DNA of 64,000 bases from Bacteroidota bacterium (GCA_016718825.1 JADKCL010000011.1:124001-188000); one strand, 5' to 3'. Positions 9,848 through 20,563 are shown, numbered from the stretch's first letter. Numbers and translations: made by a program. Notes: a model not told the origin generated them from the letters alone.

Positions 9848-12800
9848 ATGGAATCCAATACCTTGCAGGATAAGTACCTTCAGTTCATCCGTGCGATGAG
9901 ATTTGACCTCGGGCTCTACCGTGCCTTGGCCATCTTTGCCGCAACATCACTGCCTTTGTTTAGGGGAATGTTGCCCGCAGAAGGCAATGACCCTATTTGG
10001 GTGCGCCTTCTGCTTGGGGGAATCATCCTCACCATATTCCTTTCCACCTTTGTTTCCGGATTTGTCCGAAAGAAAATCGCCTATTTCGGTCATTTTGTCA
10101 TCTATTCGGTCACAGGTTGGGCCACATGGCTCGTTTGGCTCAACGGGTTTGCCAACCCTTATTTGATCAACTTTTTTGTCGTCTTGCTTTTTGCCGGAAT
10201 CAATTTCAAACGGCTGAGTGCTTGGTGGCCCTATGCCCTGACATTGCTTGGATTGGGCACCTTGGCTTGCCTCCTTCCGCACCCCAATGGCATTAACCTC
10301 TGGGGATACCTGCCGATGCTGGCCTTCAATCTGCTTGTTTCTGCGGTGGCAACGAGCTTTCGCATTACCATTCAGTCAGAACTCAACCGCCAAAAACATC
10401 TGGTTTCCTCGATTTTTGAAAGCAGTCCCGATGCCATTTTCATGGCCAATTCGGAGACGCTCGAGGTGACGGATTCCAATCAAAATGCACGCCTGATGTT
10501 TGGCTTGACAGGCCTCAACAACAAAGCTCAATTACATGTGCACCTGACGACGTGGCTGCAAACCTACCTCGCCGACCGGGACAGCACGGAGCGGCTTGGA
10601 CGCGGGACTGGCACCATCCCTACCCTGGACAAACGCACCATCGTCGGCGAAATCGTGATCACGGAAGTGCGCTCTTCCCAAGGCAATCAACTTTTGGTGG
10701 CCATCAGCGACATTACCGACAAACAGGCGATCGCCAAACGCTTGCAACTTTCAGATGACATTCTGCAGAAGGTCGACCATATCGTTTTGGTCTGCGATGC
10801 AGACTCCAACGTCGTGTATGCTACACCTTCGGTGCGCACGATGCTGGGATATGATCCACGCGAAGTGCTTGGACAGGGCTGGTGGAACATCAAGAAAAAA
10901 AATGGTGCCGACCCAGCCGAGGACAAAAACTATATCCGCGATTTTGTAACAGGTCAAGTTCCGGCAAAAAAAGACCTCTACGAAAGCCGTCATATTGACG
11001 CCCATGGGAAGGAGCAGTTTATTCTCTGGAAAGACTCGCTCACAGCCAACGGCCTGATCATGGGGGTCGGCATGCTCAACACCAAAAACCATCGCGACGA
11101 GGTTGTGCGCAAAGTCGTCTTCTCGATTGCCGAGGGATCGTCAAAGGCTCAAAATCCCAGCGAATTTTACCAGTTCATCCACCATGAGATTCGCCGCATC
11201 ATCGACACACCCAACTTTTACGTCGCGGTATATGACAGCGAAAACGACGAGGTGAGCTTTCCTTATTACTCTGATGCCGAGGACTCGGTCGTGGTCGCGC
11301 GTGTAAGCCGCAAGCGTAAGGCAGGAAACGGACTCACGGAGTATGGCATCAAACGCCGGAAGGCAGTCTTGTTGGTCAAGGATGACATTCTGGACCTGCA
11401 AGTGCGCGGACAGGTAAGCGTAGCGGGGTCAATCCCAGAGGTTTGGCTGGGTGTACCGCTGATCCATGATGACCAAGTTGTCGGGCTTATCACGATTCAA
11501 GACTACGAACGCTCAGATGCCTACAGTCAGGAAGACCTGACCATCGTGACCTTCATCGCCAACCAAGTGGCGCAATTTGTCGCGAAACTTCAGGCCGACG
11601 AGGCCCTGCGGATGAGCGAAGAGCGCTTCCGAAGCATCTATGACCAAGCTGCCGTCGGCATTGCGCAATTGACTCCCGAAGGGAAATTTTTGCAGGTCAA
11701 CCAGAAAATGGAGGAGATTTTTGGCTACTCTGCCGAGGAGCTCAGCCTGATGGTCCCTGCCGACTTCACCCATCCCGACGATGTCGATCTCGGGCGTGAA
11801 GAACTCATTGACGTGCTTGACGGCAAACGCGACAGCTATACCAAGGAGAAGCGCTACCGGCACAAAAGCGGCGCGCCGGTCTATGCCCTGCTCAACGTCT
11901 CGGCCTACCGCGAAAACGGCGAGCCTATTTTCATCATCTCGGTTTACGAGGACATCACCGAGAAGAAACGTGCCCAAGGAGAAACCGAATTGCTGCTGCG
12001 CCTGAGCTCAGGCTTGAATACGGCAGAGTCGATGAACGATGCCGTCGCGATCACCCTGGAGGAGTTGGCAGGATTTGACGATTGGGGATATGCGACCGCC
12101 TATTGGCTGGATCAAGCGGGCAATTACCAGCTATGCTCCGAAAAAATTGCGGAGGATGAGACGCTTGCGCAATTGTCTGTTCATGAGCGCTTTGATACCG
12201 ATGCACTCAAGCAAATGACCCTTTCGGGCAAGATTCTCTGGCATGATGATCCGGAATTGCAAACGTTTAAAGAGGTGACTGCCCTGGCAAAGGAGCTCGC
12301 TGTCAATACGGTTGCGTTCCTCCCGATCGTGCATCAAGGAAAGGCCATCGTTGTGATATGGCTGATGAGCCGAGAGGGCACTTTTGATCGAAGAAGTCTT
12401 GAAAAAATCGCCGGCGCCGTGCGTTCACAATTGCTTGCGGTCCATTTCCGCAAAATGGCCGAGGCAGCCCGTATCGAAAGCGAAAACCGTTATCGCGCCA
12501 TTACCCAGGCAGCCTTCGAGGGTATCGCTATTTATCAAAATGGCCGCATTCTCGACGCCAATGCCGCCTTTGCCAAAATCTTTTCCTTTGAGCAAGAAGA
12601 CTTGATTCAAATGGAATTGGCAGATCTGATTTATGCCGAGTCGCCTGAAGAAACCGTCACAGAAATTGATCGGGGCGACAAAAGCGGCGTTGAGTTCATG
12701 GGCCGCAAAAAAGGTGGCGAATCCATACACTTGGAGGCACTCAGCAGATCTGACACCTGGCAAGGGCAACCTGCACGCATTCTTGCCATTCGCGATATCA

Positions 12801-15583
12801 CCTCCCAAAAACTGATGGAGGAAGCCCGCGAATCCGCACGCCTCGATGCACGGTTCAAGGCCTATATCCAAAACAGTTCCGAAATCATCAAGATTATCGA
12901 ACCTGATGGCCGCATTGCCTATTGCAGCCCCTCTTACGCTAAAATCTTCGGGATTGAGGCTGAGTCCGTCGTCGGGATGAACAACCGCGAATTGGTCGCT
13001 GCCGAGGATCACGCAGCATTCGAAACCGCACTTGAAGAGGTTCTCAGAAGCCCATTACACAGCCTGCAGCTCCAGATTCGTGCACCCCACCAAGATGGCC
13101 ATGACCGCATTCTGCAGGTAACACTGACCAACTTGATGGACGACCCCATGGTCAAAGGCATTCTCATCAGCGAAGGGGACATCACCCACGTGATCGAGGC
13201 CCAAAACTCCATGCGCGAAAGCGAAGCCAGGTTCAAGTTGCTGTTTGAGCGTTCTCCAGATGCCATTTTTGTCGAATCGGAACATGGGCAGATTTTGGAC
13301 CTCAACGAAGCCGCTTGCCAATTGCATGAAATGACGCGGGAGGAATTGCTGGGTCAATTTGTGGCCGATCTCGCAGCACCGGGCGAAAGGGAAACTGTTC
13401 TTGCGACCTTCCCCGATCTCATGTCAGGCAAGATCAACTACCTTGAGGGACTTACATATACCAAAACAGGGAAAGTGGTCGGCATCGAGATACGTTGCAA
13501 TGTCATCAACTTTCAGAACCGGCCGGCATTGTTGCTTCTTGTGCGTGACATCAGTGAACGCAAAAAGGCAGAGTCCTTGCTCAAAGAAAGCGAAGAGCGT
13601 TTCCGTGCGTTGGTGGAACATGCAACGGAAGCCATTTTCGTGCTCGATGTGGACGCCAATCGGTTGATTGAGGTCAACATGAATGCCGAATTGCTTTTTG
13701 GCAGAAGCAGAGAAGAGCTGATGCATATTTCTCCAGCCTCATTGAACCCTCATTATCAAGCAAATGGTGACCAAAGCATTGAAATCGAACAAGCCCTCGT
13801 CCAGCGTGCGTTGCAAGGGGAATTGATGGTCTACGAATGGCTTTTTGTCAATGCCGATCAAGAGGAAATTCCTTGCGAGATTCGCCTCAACCGTTTCCCT
13901 TCCGCAACGCGACAACTTGTGAGGGGTTCAGTCACCGACATTACTGCAAGAAAGCAGGCCGAGTTGAAAATGCAGCGTTCCCGTGAAATGCTGCGCATCC
14001 AAAACGAACATTTGATCGAGCTTGCTGCGAGCCATGAGCTCAATTCAGGAGATCTCGACGTTGCTTTTGAATACATCTCCAAAACCTTGATTGACCTACT
14101 GAAGGTCACACGGGCAGGAATCTGGCTCTTTGATGCCAACGCCGAGTGGCTTGTCTGCAAAAAAGAATTTGATACCGAGACCGGAACCTTTGTCAGTGGA
14201 GATCAACGTCGCACCGCCGAGTACCCTCGTTACTTCGAATTGGTACAGTCCCAACGCGTATTGGCAATTGAAGATGCAGCCAATTCGGATGCCGTATTGG
14301 AGTTTCGGGAGCGCTCTATCGCCCCAAAGGGCATCGCGAGCACGATTGATGCCCCCTTCAGGCACGGTGGCCGCGTGGCCGGGATGATTTGGCTGAAACA
14401 GATGCATACCAAGCGTACTTGGGAACCTGAGGAAATCAACCTTGTGGCCACCATGGCCGACATGGTGACCTTGGCCTTGCAATCTTGGGAGCGCAAAAAG
14501 GCGGAAAATGCACTGCGTGACTCCGAGCGCAACAACAAGGCTCTCTTGGACGGCATTCCCGACCTGATCGTGCGTATCACGGAAAAAGGCACCATCCTGG
14601 ACTTTAAACAAAGTGACCAACAGGATTTGATCCAATTTTTTGAAGGCGCCATTGGAAGTCCGATTGAATCATTGCTGCCGGAAACGATGGCTGGAAAACT
14701 GCTTTCATTCGCCAAAAAGGCCATCGAAATCGGCGAAATTCAGCAATTTGAATCGGAGGTCATCCTGGAATCGGGGGCGACGATGGATTATGAAACGCGC
14801 ATCGTGCGGAGTGGTCCACAGGAGGTGCTTGTGATCGTCAGGGACGTCACCGAGCGCAAACGCACAGAAAAGGAGCTGATCAAACGCAACTTTGAATTGG
14901 ACAGCTTTGTCTATCGCGCCTCGCATGACCTCAAGGCGCCGCTCAATTCGCTGATGGGTCTGATCGGTTTGGTCGAAAGTGAAACACAAGAGGCGGCGGT
15001 GCTTTCCTACATCAAAATGATGAACAAAAGCGTCGTGAAGCTCGATACGTTCATCCGGGACCTTGCTGACTTTTCACGCAATGCCCGCTCGGAGCTCGAC
15101 CATAGTCCGATCGATTGGGCTGCGATGCTCAATGAAACGCTGGAAAACCTGCAGTTTGCAGACCATGCCGACCGTATCCAGAAAAATATCGAGGTCACCT
15201 TTGAGGGGCCATTCTATTCGGATCCTGTGCGAATCGGCATCATCTTCAACAATTTGATTTCCAATGCCATCAAATACCAGAACCTGAAACGCTCTGACTC
15301 AAAGGTGGATGTCACGATCAGCAGAGTAGGCGATCAGGCCCGTATTGAAATCAAGGACAATGGGATTGGCATTGCAAAGGAGCACCAAGCAAAGGTTTAC
15401 AACTTGTTCTTCAGGGCAAGTATCCAATCGTATGGTTCCGGAATGGGCATGTACATCGTCAAAAATGCAATTGAACGCCTCAAGGGACATATCAGCATGC
15501 ATTCGGAGGAGGGTGAAGGAACAACCTTTGTAGTGTTGCTGCCCGATTTGGGGCCGTCCATTCCACAGGAAGCGTTGGACTAA
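9848..15583 (+). CDS. Giant membrane-anchored multi-PAS/GAF hybrid sensor histidine kinase
   Basis: 1911 residues. Approximate order: five or six membrane helices (20-175), then PAS (185-295), PAS (300-425), GAF (430-580), PAS (590-715), GAF (720-870), PAS (880-985), PAS (1000-1115), PAS (1125-1240), PAS (1250-1375), GAF (1385-1545), PAS (1555-1665), HisKA and HATPase_c. The phosphoacceptor is H1693 in FVYRASHDLKAPLNSLMG. The ATP-binding lobe shows NLISNAIKYQ (N box), IKDNGIGI (G1) and YGSGMGMYIVKNAI (G2). PAS-PAC junctions such as DITEKKRAQ, DISERKKAE and DVTERKRTE recur. There is no receiver domain and no response regulator in the window, so it is an orphan kinase. Eight PAS and three GAF modules suggest integration of several small-molecule or redox cues. 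Its stop overlaps the convergent gene by 4 bases. Confidence 0.92.
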   Translation: MESNTLQDKYLQFIRAMRFDLGLYRALAIFAATSLPLFRGMLPAEGNDPIWVRLLLGGIILTIFLSTFVSGFVRKKIAYFGHFVIYSVTGWATWLVWLNGFANPYLINFFVVLLFAGINFKRLSAWWPYALTLLGLGTLACLLPHPNGINLWGYLPMLAFNLLVSAVATSFRITIQSELNRQKHLVSSIFESSPDAIFMANSETLEVTDSNQNARLMFGLTGLNNKAQLHVHLTTWLQTYLADRDSTERLGRGTGTIPTLDKRTIVGEIVITEVRSSQGNQLLVAISDITDKQAIAKRLQLSDDILQKVDHIVLVCDADSNVVYATPSVRTMLGYDPREVLGQGWWNIKKKNGADPAEDKNYIRDFVTGQVPAKKDLYESRHIDAHGKEQFILWKDSLTANGLIMGVGMLNTKNHRDEVVRKVVFSIAEGSSKAQNPSEFYQFIHHEIRRIIDTPNFYVAVYDSENDEVSFPYYSDAEDSVVVARVSRKRKAGNGLTEYGIKRRKAVLLVKDDILDLQVRGQVSVAGSIPEVWLGVPLIHDDQVVGLITIQDYERSDAYSQEDLTIVTFIANQVAQFVAKLQADEALRMSEERFRSIYDQAAVGIAQLTPEGKFLQVNQKMEEIFGYSAEELSLMVPADFTHPDDVDLGREELIDVLDGKRDSYTKEKRYRHKSGAPVYALLNVSAYRENGEPIFIISVYEDITEKKRAQGETELLLRLSSGLNTAESMNDAVAITLEELAGFDDWGYATAYWLDQAGNYQLCSEKIAEDETLAQLSVHERFDTDALKQMTLSGKILWHDDPELQTFKEVTALAKELAVNTVAFLPIVHQGKAIVVIWLMSREGTFDRRSLEKIAGAVRSQLLAVHFRKMAEAARIESENRYRAITQAAFEGIAIYQNGRILDANAAFAKIFSFEQEDLIQMELADLIYAESPEETVTEIDRGDKSGVEFMGRKKGGESIHLEALSRSDTWQGQPARILAIRDITSQKLMEEARESARLDARFKAYIQNSSEIIKIIEPDGRIAYCSPSYAKIFGIEAESVVGMNNRELVAAEDHAAFETALEEVLRSPLHSLQLQIRAPHQDGHDRILQVTLTNLMDDPMVKGILISEGDITHVIEAQNSMRESEARFKLLFERSPDAIFVESEHGQILDLNEAACQLHEMTREELLGQFVADLAAPGERETVLATFPDLMSGKINYLEGLTYTKTGKVVGIEIRCNVINFQNRPALLLLVRDISERKKAESLLKESEERFRALVEHATEAIFVLDVDANRLIEVNMNAELLFGRSREELMHISPASLNPHYQANGDQSIEIEQALVQRALQGELMVYEWLFVNADQEEIPCEIRLNRFPSATRQLVRGSVTDITARKQAELKMQRSREMLRIQNEHLIELAASHELNSGDLDVAFEYISKTLIDLLKVTRAGIWLFDANAEWLVCKKEFDTETGTFVSGDQRRTAEYPRYFELVQSQRVLAIEDAANSDAVLEFRERSIAPKGIASTIDAPFRHGGRVAGMIWLKQMHTKRTWEPEEINLVATMADMVTLALQSWERKKAENALRDSERNNKALLDGIPDLIVRITEKGTILDFKQSDQQDLIQFFEGAIGSPIESLLPETMAGKLLSFAKKAIEIGEIQQFESEVILESGATMDYETRIVRSGPQEVLVIVRDVTERKRTEKELIKRNFELDSFVYRASHDLKAPLNSLMGLIGLVESETQEAAVLSYIKMMNKSVVKLDTFIRDLADFSRNARSELDHSPIDWAAMLNETLENLQFADHADRIQKNIEVTFEGPFYSDPVRIGIIFNNLISNAIKYQNLKRSDSKVDVTISRVGDQARIEIKDNGIGIAKEHQAKVYNLFFRASIQSYGSGMGMYIVKNAIERLKGHISMHSEEGEGTTFVVLLPDLGPSIPQEALD

Positions 15584-16284
15584 AAAAGAAACTCCGGATG
15601 ATTTGCAACCAAGGGGAGCGTATTGTCCGCCGGTGCATATTGAGGGTCGCAATGGTAGCCAAAGACGCGATAGCGGTCAGTCCATCGCATCACATGACGG
15701 TAGTAGGCATGGGCTGCGATTTCAAAATGGAAAAATACCTCGTGGAAAACCGTAGGTTCGGGCAATCCAAGTTGGGTGATTTTCTCCATCAAGAAATCTA
15801 CATCACCATTGTCCCCTGAATAGACAATGCTGCTTTTTCCGTCCGAGAAATAATAAGCGTAGGTCTGCATCCATTCGACGTGCTTCCCGAAGGTGTCGAC
15901 AAAACCAACTCCCTCGATCTCAGAAATGGGTCGAAAATCAATGCGCAGCGATGGATCTCCCAAGGAATGCGAAAGCAAGGCCGAAAGCGAAGCTTGGAAA
16001 TCCGCGGAAGGCACATAAATTTTCATCCGCCCTTTTTGCAGCACCAAAGAATGGTATAGCACCAAACTTGAGAGGCTGCCAACATGGTCGTCGTGCAAAT
16101 GCGTGATCAAAATGCCGTCAATTTTGGAGACAAGTCCCAATTGGACCAATCTCGGAAACACTGAATGCCCGCAGTCAACAAGGTAATTGGCTTCCGCCAT
16201 GGAAACGATGGCAGCGGAATTTCCCAATTCGACGTCAAACGCGCCTCCCGTACCAACAAACCGAATTCCCAGTGATGTATCCAT
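15580..16284 (-). CDS. Metallo-beta-lactamase-fold hydrolase (RNase Z/phosphodiesterase-like)
   Basis: 234 residues. The zinc motif ITHLHDDHVGSL (HxHxDH), the following acidic SGDNGDVD and later histidines in VFHEVFFHFE and FGYHCDP are those of an intact MBL-fold hydrolase. The opening IRFVGTGGAFDVELGNSAAIV resembles RNase Z / ElaC-type and cyclic-nucleotide phosphodiesterase-type members more than lactamases or glyoxalases. There is no signal peptide, so it is cytoplasmic. It lies 69 bases downstream of the helicase gene on the same strand and could share its transcript. The substrate is unknown. Confidence 0.8.
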   Translation of the reverse strand: MDTSLGIRFVGTGGAFDVELGNSAAIVSMAEANYLVDCGHSVFPRLVQLGLVSKIDGILITHLHDDHVGSLSSLVLYHSLVLQKGRMKIYVPSADFQASLSALLSHSLGDPSLRIDFRPISEIEGVGFVDTFGKHVEWMQTYAYYFSDGKSSIVYSGDNGDVDFLMEKITQLGLPEPTVFHEVFFHFEIAAHAYYRHVMRWTDRYRVFGYHCDPQYAPADNTLPLVANHPEFLF

Positions 16285-16353
16285 TGACCGATCAATTTTC
16301 TAGCGCAAAGTTCGGCAATATCGTCGGAAATCTCGCCTCAGACCCAAATCGCA

Positions 16354-19300
16354 TCAGGATCCTGCATGCTTCTCGACGATGGCTTGTTGCACAACGCCCA
16401 AAATCCGACCCACCTCCGCCTCCGGATCGAGGAAGTAGTTGCGGGCCCATACCCTGTAGAGCAACCATCCGCGCCGCTCCAACAACGCCGGCCGGTAGAC
16501 TTCGCGTTCCTTGGCCGACCTGCCCAGGAAATAATTGGATCCTTCGCATTCGATCCCAAGTAGGCTCTCCCCGTCTTTTCCACGCACGACCAAATCCAAA
16601 CTAAAGTTGCCGTCGCTCTGGATTTGATCCACCACCAAACCCTTTGCCTCCAACTGCCGCTTCAGCTTCCCGACGTAGGCCTCATTTTCAGCAGACAATC
16701 CCAAGCCGGCGACGCCCACGGTCGCTGGAACTTGCCGCAGTTGTCCCAAAATGGTCGTCACACTGTCGGCATCGCCTCGGCTCAGGGCGCGTGCATATTG
16801 CAAATAGCGCTTGAGCAATTTGGGGCCCTCGTGCTTCGCACCTTCGACATTGAGTTCCTCGGGCTCGATGCTGCAAACGATAATTTTCTTCTTCTTGGCA
16901 CGGGTGATCGCAACATTCAACCGGTTTCCTCCGCCTTTTTGGTTCAGCAAGCCAAAATTGGCCACCATTTTCCCCGCCGGATTCCGTGCGTAGCCCACCG
17001 AAAAGATCATCACGTCGCGTTCGTCACCTTGTACGTTCTCGATGTTTTTGACAAAAATTCCCTGACGCTCCTCTCCTTCTTCGCGCTCCATGGCCTGAAA
17101 CAATCTCGATAGCCCCGCCTGATCCTGGGCCTGCCGCATTTGCTCCAAGCGCTCCTCCAACAAGGTGCGCACCAATTCCTTTTGGTGGTAGTTGAATGTC
17201 ACGACGCCGATCGTCGGATTGTCGGGGCGATTCACCAGCTCCTCCACCAATTCGACGACTTTTTTTGCCTCGACCAAGTTGCTGTTGCGTTCCCAGACAC
17301 CCTCGACTTTCACAAAGCTGATCGGCGGAATGCTGATTGCTTCATGCTTGGCAGGCGGAATGACATTCAAGCGGCTTTCGTAGAAGGCATGATTGGAGAA
17401 ATTGATGAGCTCCTTTTCGGTCGAACGGTAATGCCAACTCAGCTTGCATTGCCGGAACTTGGTCCGGGCCAAGTCCAAGATGCTTTCAACTTCGAGCGCA
17501 ATCGCATCCTCGACAAACGGATCTTCCTCCTCATCGACCTTGACATTGTACAGGTCAAATGGCGGCAACTGCTTGTCGTCACCCGCAATCACGCATTGGT
17601 TTCCGCGCAACATGACAGGCAGGGCGCGCTCGACATAACATTGGGAAGCCTCGTCAAAGATCACCAAATCAAAGTACCCCTTCACCATTGGAAAAATTGC
17701 CGAAACGGATTCGGGAGAGGCCATCCAACAGGGGATGAGCGTACTCAAACCATCGTCCCAGAACTGTTGCACCAATTTGCGCACTGGCCAGAGTTGCCGC
17801 TGCTTGCGCACCTGATGGCCGATTTCACGGTAAGTGACCGGGTTGTTGAGGCGGTTGTATTCGATGCGGTCGAGCATGGAATCCTTGAGCTTGCGCTGAA
17901 TCAGGCCGGTGACGGTGCGCACGCGTTGCGAAACGAGTTGCCGATAATTTTCCTGCCGTTCGGGCATTTGACGGCTTGAGGGCTCGAGCAATTCAGGATG
18001 GTCGATCTCCGTCAATGCAAGCCAAGCTTGCAACATCCCTTGGTCTGCCATGCCCAACAAAACCTGTTTTTCTATCACGCCAATTTGGGGCTCCAGATGG
18101 TCCAATGCTGCTCGATGGTTGCCTGCCAAGTTGTCGAGCATTCCATCCAACTGACAGAGGTCGTCGTAGTCCCTGTCAAAACTTTGCTGGAGCTTTCCAA
18201 CGTATTCCAGCGCCGATGCCGGGTCTGACAATCCAGCCGTAATTTGGGCAAGCTGCCGCGGATGCAAATACGTTTGATAAGTTAGTCCAAGGCCTTCGGC
18301 AGTGGTCAAAATGGTTTCCAAACGCCTGATATCCGACAATACCCCTTGCCAATGCGTTTCTTCAAATGTGCCAGCTTGCACTTTGGGTTTGAAGATGTCG
18401 CCCCCTTTGAAGGAGGCCCATTCGGCGACAAGATCAACATTTTTGAGTTTCTGTGCCTGCCAAACGCTTAAATCAGCCGGCAAGCCGGTCAAAGGTATGT
18501 CGGCAAAAAAAGAGAATCCGCGGAGTTGCTGCGCCAACTCCATGATCTTGGAGACCACCTCGATTTCTGCCTTGAGCAATTTCAGGTCGGCAGGGTCAAT
18601 TTTGCGGTTGCGCCGTTTGAGCAACTGCCGCACATACCACCAAGCTTTGATCCATTTGAGCGAAAGGAGCCGGCTGAATTTTCCCTTTCCGCTTTCGTAT
18701 TGCTCGAAGTTACGTTTCAGATCTTCATGGAGCTGCAAGGGCAAGCCGTCCAAGATTTGAAAGGCCGCTCGTTTTTCAAACAGCTTGCCCAGCTTTTCCA
18801 GATGTTCACGTAGCGCCTTGGGCTTGAGTCCATCCTTCGCGGCCGAAGCCAAGTCGGCCTTGGCTCCGGGCTGCTTGACCAAGGTCTCCAGAACAGCAAA
18901 GGGCCCAAGCAGCCCGGGGATTTCCCAGACTTGCAAAATGGTCCTGCCGGCAGGGCCCATGGCGAGCCAAAGGCGGTGCAATCCCTCAACTTCGGCGGGC
19001 AAGCCAGCCAATTTCCCCTGCAGGGCCGCTTTGGCGGCAAATCCCAACCTGCTCAACGAAACCCGAAACCGCCAAGGATGCGCTTCGTCAAAAAAGTCAG
19101 CATAGGCGAGAATGTTGGAAAGGCGTTCGCGGAAAACCTGCCAGGAATCTTGGTCAAAATGCACAGCAAGGGGCGCCATGTCGATCACATCCGCCTTGCG
19201 GTCGGTGCGCAAATAAAGCTCGTGTGCAGACAAACCAAAGCGGCCGCGCTGCGTGAGGGCTAAAAACAGCCGGTCAAATTGTGTTCCCAATTCGTCGATG

Positions 19301-20523
19301 CGGCGGCTGTCGCGCCTGAAGTCGCGGAGCCATATATCGAGCCCGAGGTCTTTGCGCTCCTCTTCAAATTTGTCGAGGTCATCAATCTGCTGCCGAATGC
19401 GGCCAAAGATTTTGTTGCGGTCGCCGCGATAGTCGTGCACGAGGGCTGCAAACCGACCCAGCCCCACTTCGCTCATCCGTTGGAAGACAACATCAAGCGC
19501 TGCGCGTTTTTGGGAACAAACCAACACTTTTTGGCCTCTTGCCAGCGCATCCGAAATGAGATTCAGGATCACTTGTGATTTTCCCGTACCCGGAGGTCCG
19601 TGCAACACGACCGACTCGCCGGCGCGCACATGCAGGAGGGCCTCCTCCTGACTTTGATCGACGGAAGCTACGAAGTAGCGGTCATCCTCTTTGGGCAGCG
19701 GCAACCCGTGCTTCGTAATGCTGTTTTCAAAATGCTTTTCCAACGAAAAAGCATCCGACTGGGCCTCGAGCACTTCGTAGTCTTGCAGCAGGGCGCTGTC
19801 GCTTTGCGGATAAATCCCCACCACAGCATGCGGCAAAAAACGAAGTTTGCCGATCGGCAGCTCATCCAGCAGCGGCTGATTCTTTTCAGGAAAGTGATCC
19901 AGCCTGAACTGAAACAACTCCGAATTGAAATGCACCGCGACATCATGGTCGGCCATTTGCTTGTAAAGGCCGTTTAAAAAGCCCTGTAAATCGGCATGAC
20001 GTTCCGGCCGCTCCTCCCAAAATTCGCGTTTCAGCCTCACCTGCATGAACTTCTCGTAGGCGAGGAAAAAGGTCGTATTGAAACTCAGGTCCTCTTCCGG
20101 ATGGGCTTGCAAAATCCAACGCGGCCCGCCTTGGAAATCGCGCACCAAACGCACGGGAAACAAAACCACTGGACAGCGCGCAATGCTTCCGTCCAGAAAT
20201 TTCCCTTCGACAAATGGATAACCTAGAAAAAGGTCATAGGTCCCCGTTTCCTCGTAAAGCGTGGTGATTTCGTGCCAGATATTGTTCAGGCGGCGATCGG
20301 CGAGGTTGGTGGCTTCATCGCGGGCACTGAGGTTCTTGATCAAGGCAACACTCTGTCCAGCAATGATCTTCGCAAGAATGTCAGCTGCGGATTGTTGATT
20401 GAGCTGCGACAGGTCAGTGAGATCAATATCCTTGCGCGCCGACAAGCGGTTGAGCTTCAAGGAGCGGTTGGCCTGACTCAAATTGGTAAGGCGCAGTTTG
20501 TATTGATGCATCACAGAAAACAT
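16354..20523 (-). CDS. DUF4011-like SF1 helicase with C-terminal Vsr/MTES-type nuclease domain
   Basis: 1389 residues. The N-terminal ~150 residues (YKLRLTNLSQANRSLKLNRL; CPVVLFPVRLVRDFQGG) fit the DUF4011 domain found at the front of large SF1 helicases. The helicase core has Walker A GPPGTGKSQ near 309-317, Walker B IFDEASQ at 955-961, the Q-binding AGDDKQLPPF, LSWHYRST, NVQGDERDVMIFSVGYARN and LNVAITRAKKKK. The last ~80 residues (SLDLVVRGKDGESLLGIECEG ... RRGWLLYRVWARNYF) fit the Vsr-like / MTES_1575 PD-(D/E)xK nuclease fold. This order is known from anti-phage helicase-nucleases such as the Hhe type, but homologues also occur outside defence loci. It follows an ArnT-like gene by 40 bases. 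Helicase identity is firm; a defence role is inference. Confidence 0.85.
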   Translation of the reverse strand: MFSVMHQYKLRLTNLSQANRSLKLNRLSARKDIDLTDLSQLNQQSAADILAKIIAGQSVALIKNLSARDEATNLADRRLNNIWHEITTLYEETGTYDLFLGYPFVEGKFLDGSIARCPVVLFPVRLVRDFQGGPRWILQAHPEEDLSFNTTFFLAYEKFMQVRLKREFWEERPERHADLQGFLNGLYKQMADHDVAVHFNSELFQFRLDHFPEKNQPLLDELPIGKLRFLPHAVVGIYPQSDSALLQDYEVLEAQSDAFSLEKHFENSITKHGLPLPKEDDRYFVASVDQSQEEALLHVRAGESVVLHGPPGTGKSQVILNLISDALARGQKVLVCSQKRAALDVVFQRMSEVGLGRFAALVHDYRGDRNKIFGRIRQQIDDLDKFEEERKDLGLDIWLRDFRRDSRRIDELGTQFDRLFLALTQRGRFGLSAHELYLRTDRKADVIDMAPLAVHFDQDSWQVFRERLSNILAYADFFDEAHPWRFRVSLSRLGFAAKAALQGKLAGLPAEVEGLHRLWLAMGPAGRTILQVWEIPGLLGPFAVLETLVKQPGAKADLASAAKDGLKPKALREHLEKLGKLFEKRAAFQILDGLPLQLHEDLKRNFEQYESGKGKFSRLLSLKWIKAWWYVRQLLKRRNRKIDPADLKLLKAEIEVVSKIMELAQQLRGFSFFADIPLTGLPADLSVWQAQKLKNVDLVAEWASFKGGDIFKPKVQAGTFEETHWQGVLSDIRRLETILTTAEGLGLTYQTYLHPRQLAQITAGLSDPASALEYVGKLQQSFDRDYDDLCQLDGMLDNLAGNHRAALDHLEPQIGVIEKQVLLGMADQGMLQAWLALTEIDHPELLEPSSRQMPERQENYRQLVSQRVRTVTGLIQRKLKDSMLDRIEYNRLNNPVTYREIGHQVRKQRQLWPVRKLVQQFWDDGLSTLIPCWMASPESVSAIFPMVKGYFDLVIFDEASQCYVERALPVMLRGNQCVIAGDDKQLPPFDLYNVKVDEEEDPFVEDAIALEVESILDLARTKFRQCKLSWHYRSTEKELINFSNHAFYESRLNVIPPAKHEAISIPPISFVKVEGVWERNSNLVEAKKVVELVEELVNRPDNPTIGVVTFNYHQKELVRTLLEERLEQMRQAQDQAGLSRLFQAMEREEGEERQGIFVKNIENVQGDERDVMIFSVGYARNPAGKMVANFGLLNQKGGGNRLNVAITRAKKKKIIVCSIEPEELNVEGAKHEGPKLLKRYLQYARALSRGDADSVTTILGQLRQVPATVGVAGLGLSAENEAYVGKLKRQLEAKGLVVDQIQSDGNFSLDLVVRGKDGESLLGIECEGSNYFLGRSAKEREVYRPALLERRGWLLYRVWARNYFLDPEAEVGRILGVVQQAIVEKHAGS

Positions 20524-20563
20524 AGAGCAATACTACCAAACTTTTTTGAGGCATGGGATGCGC

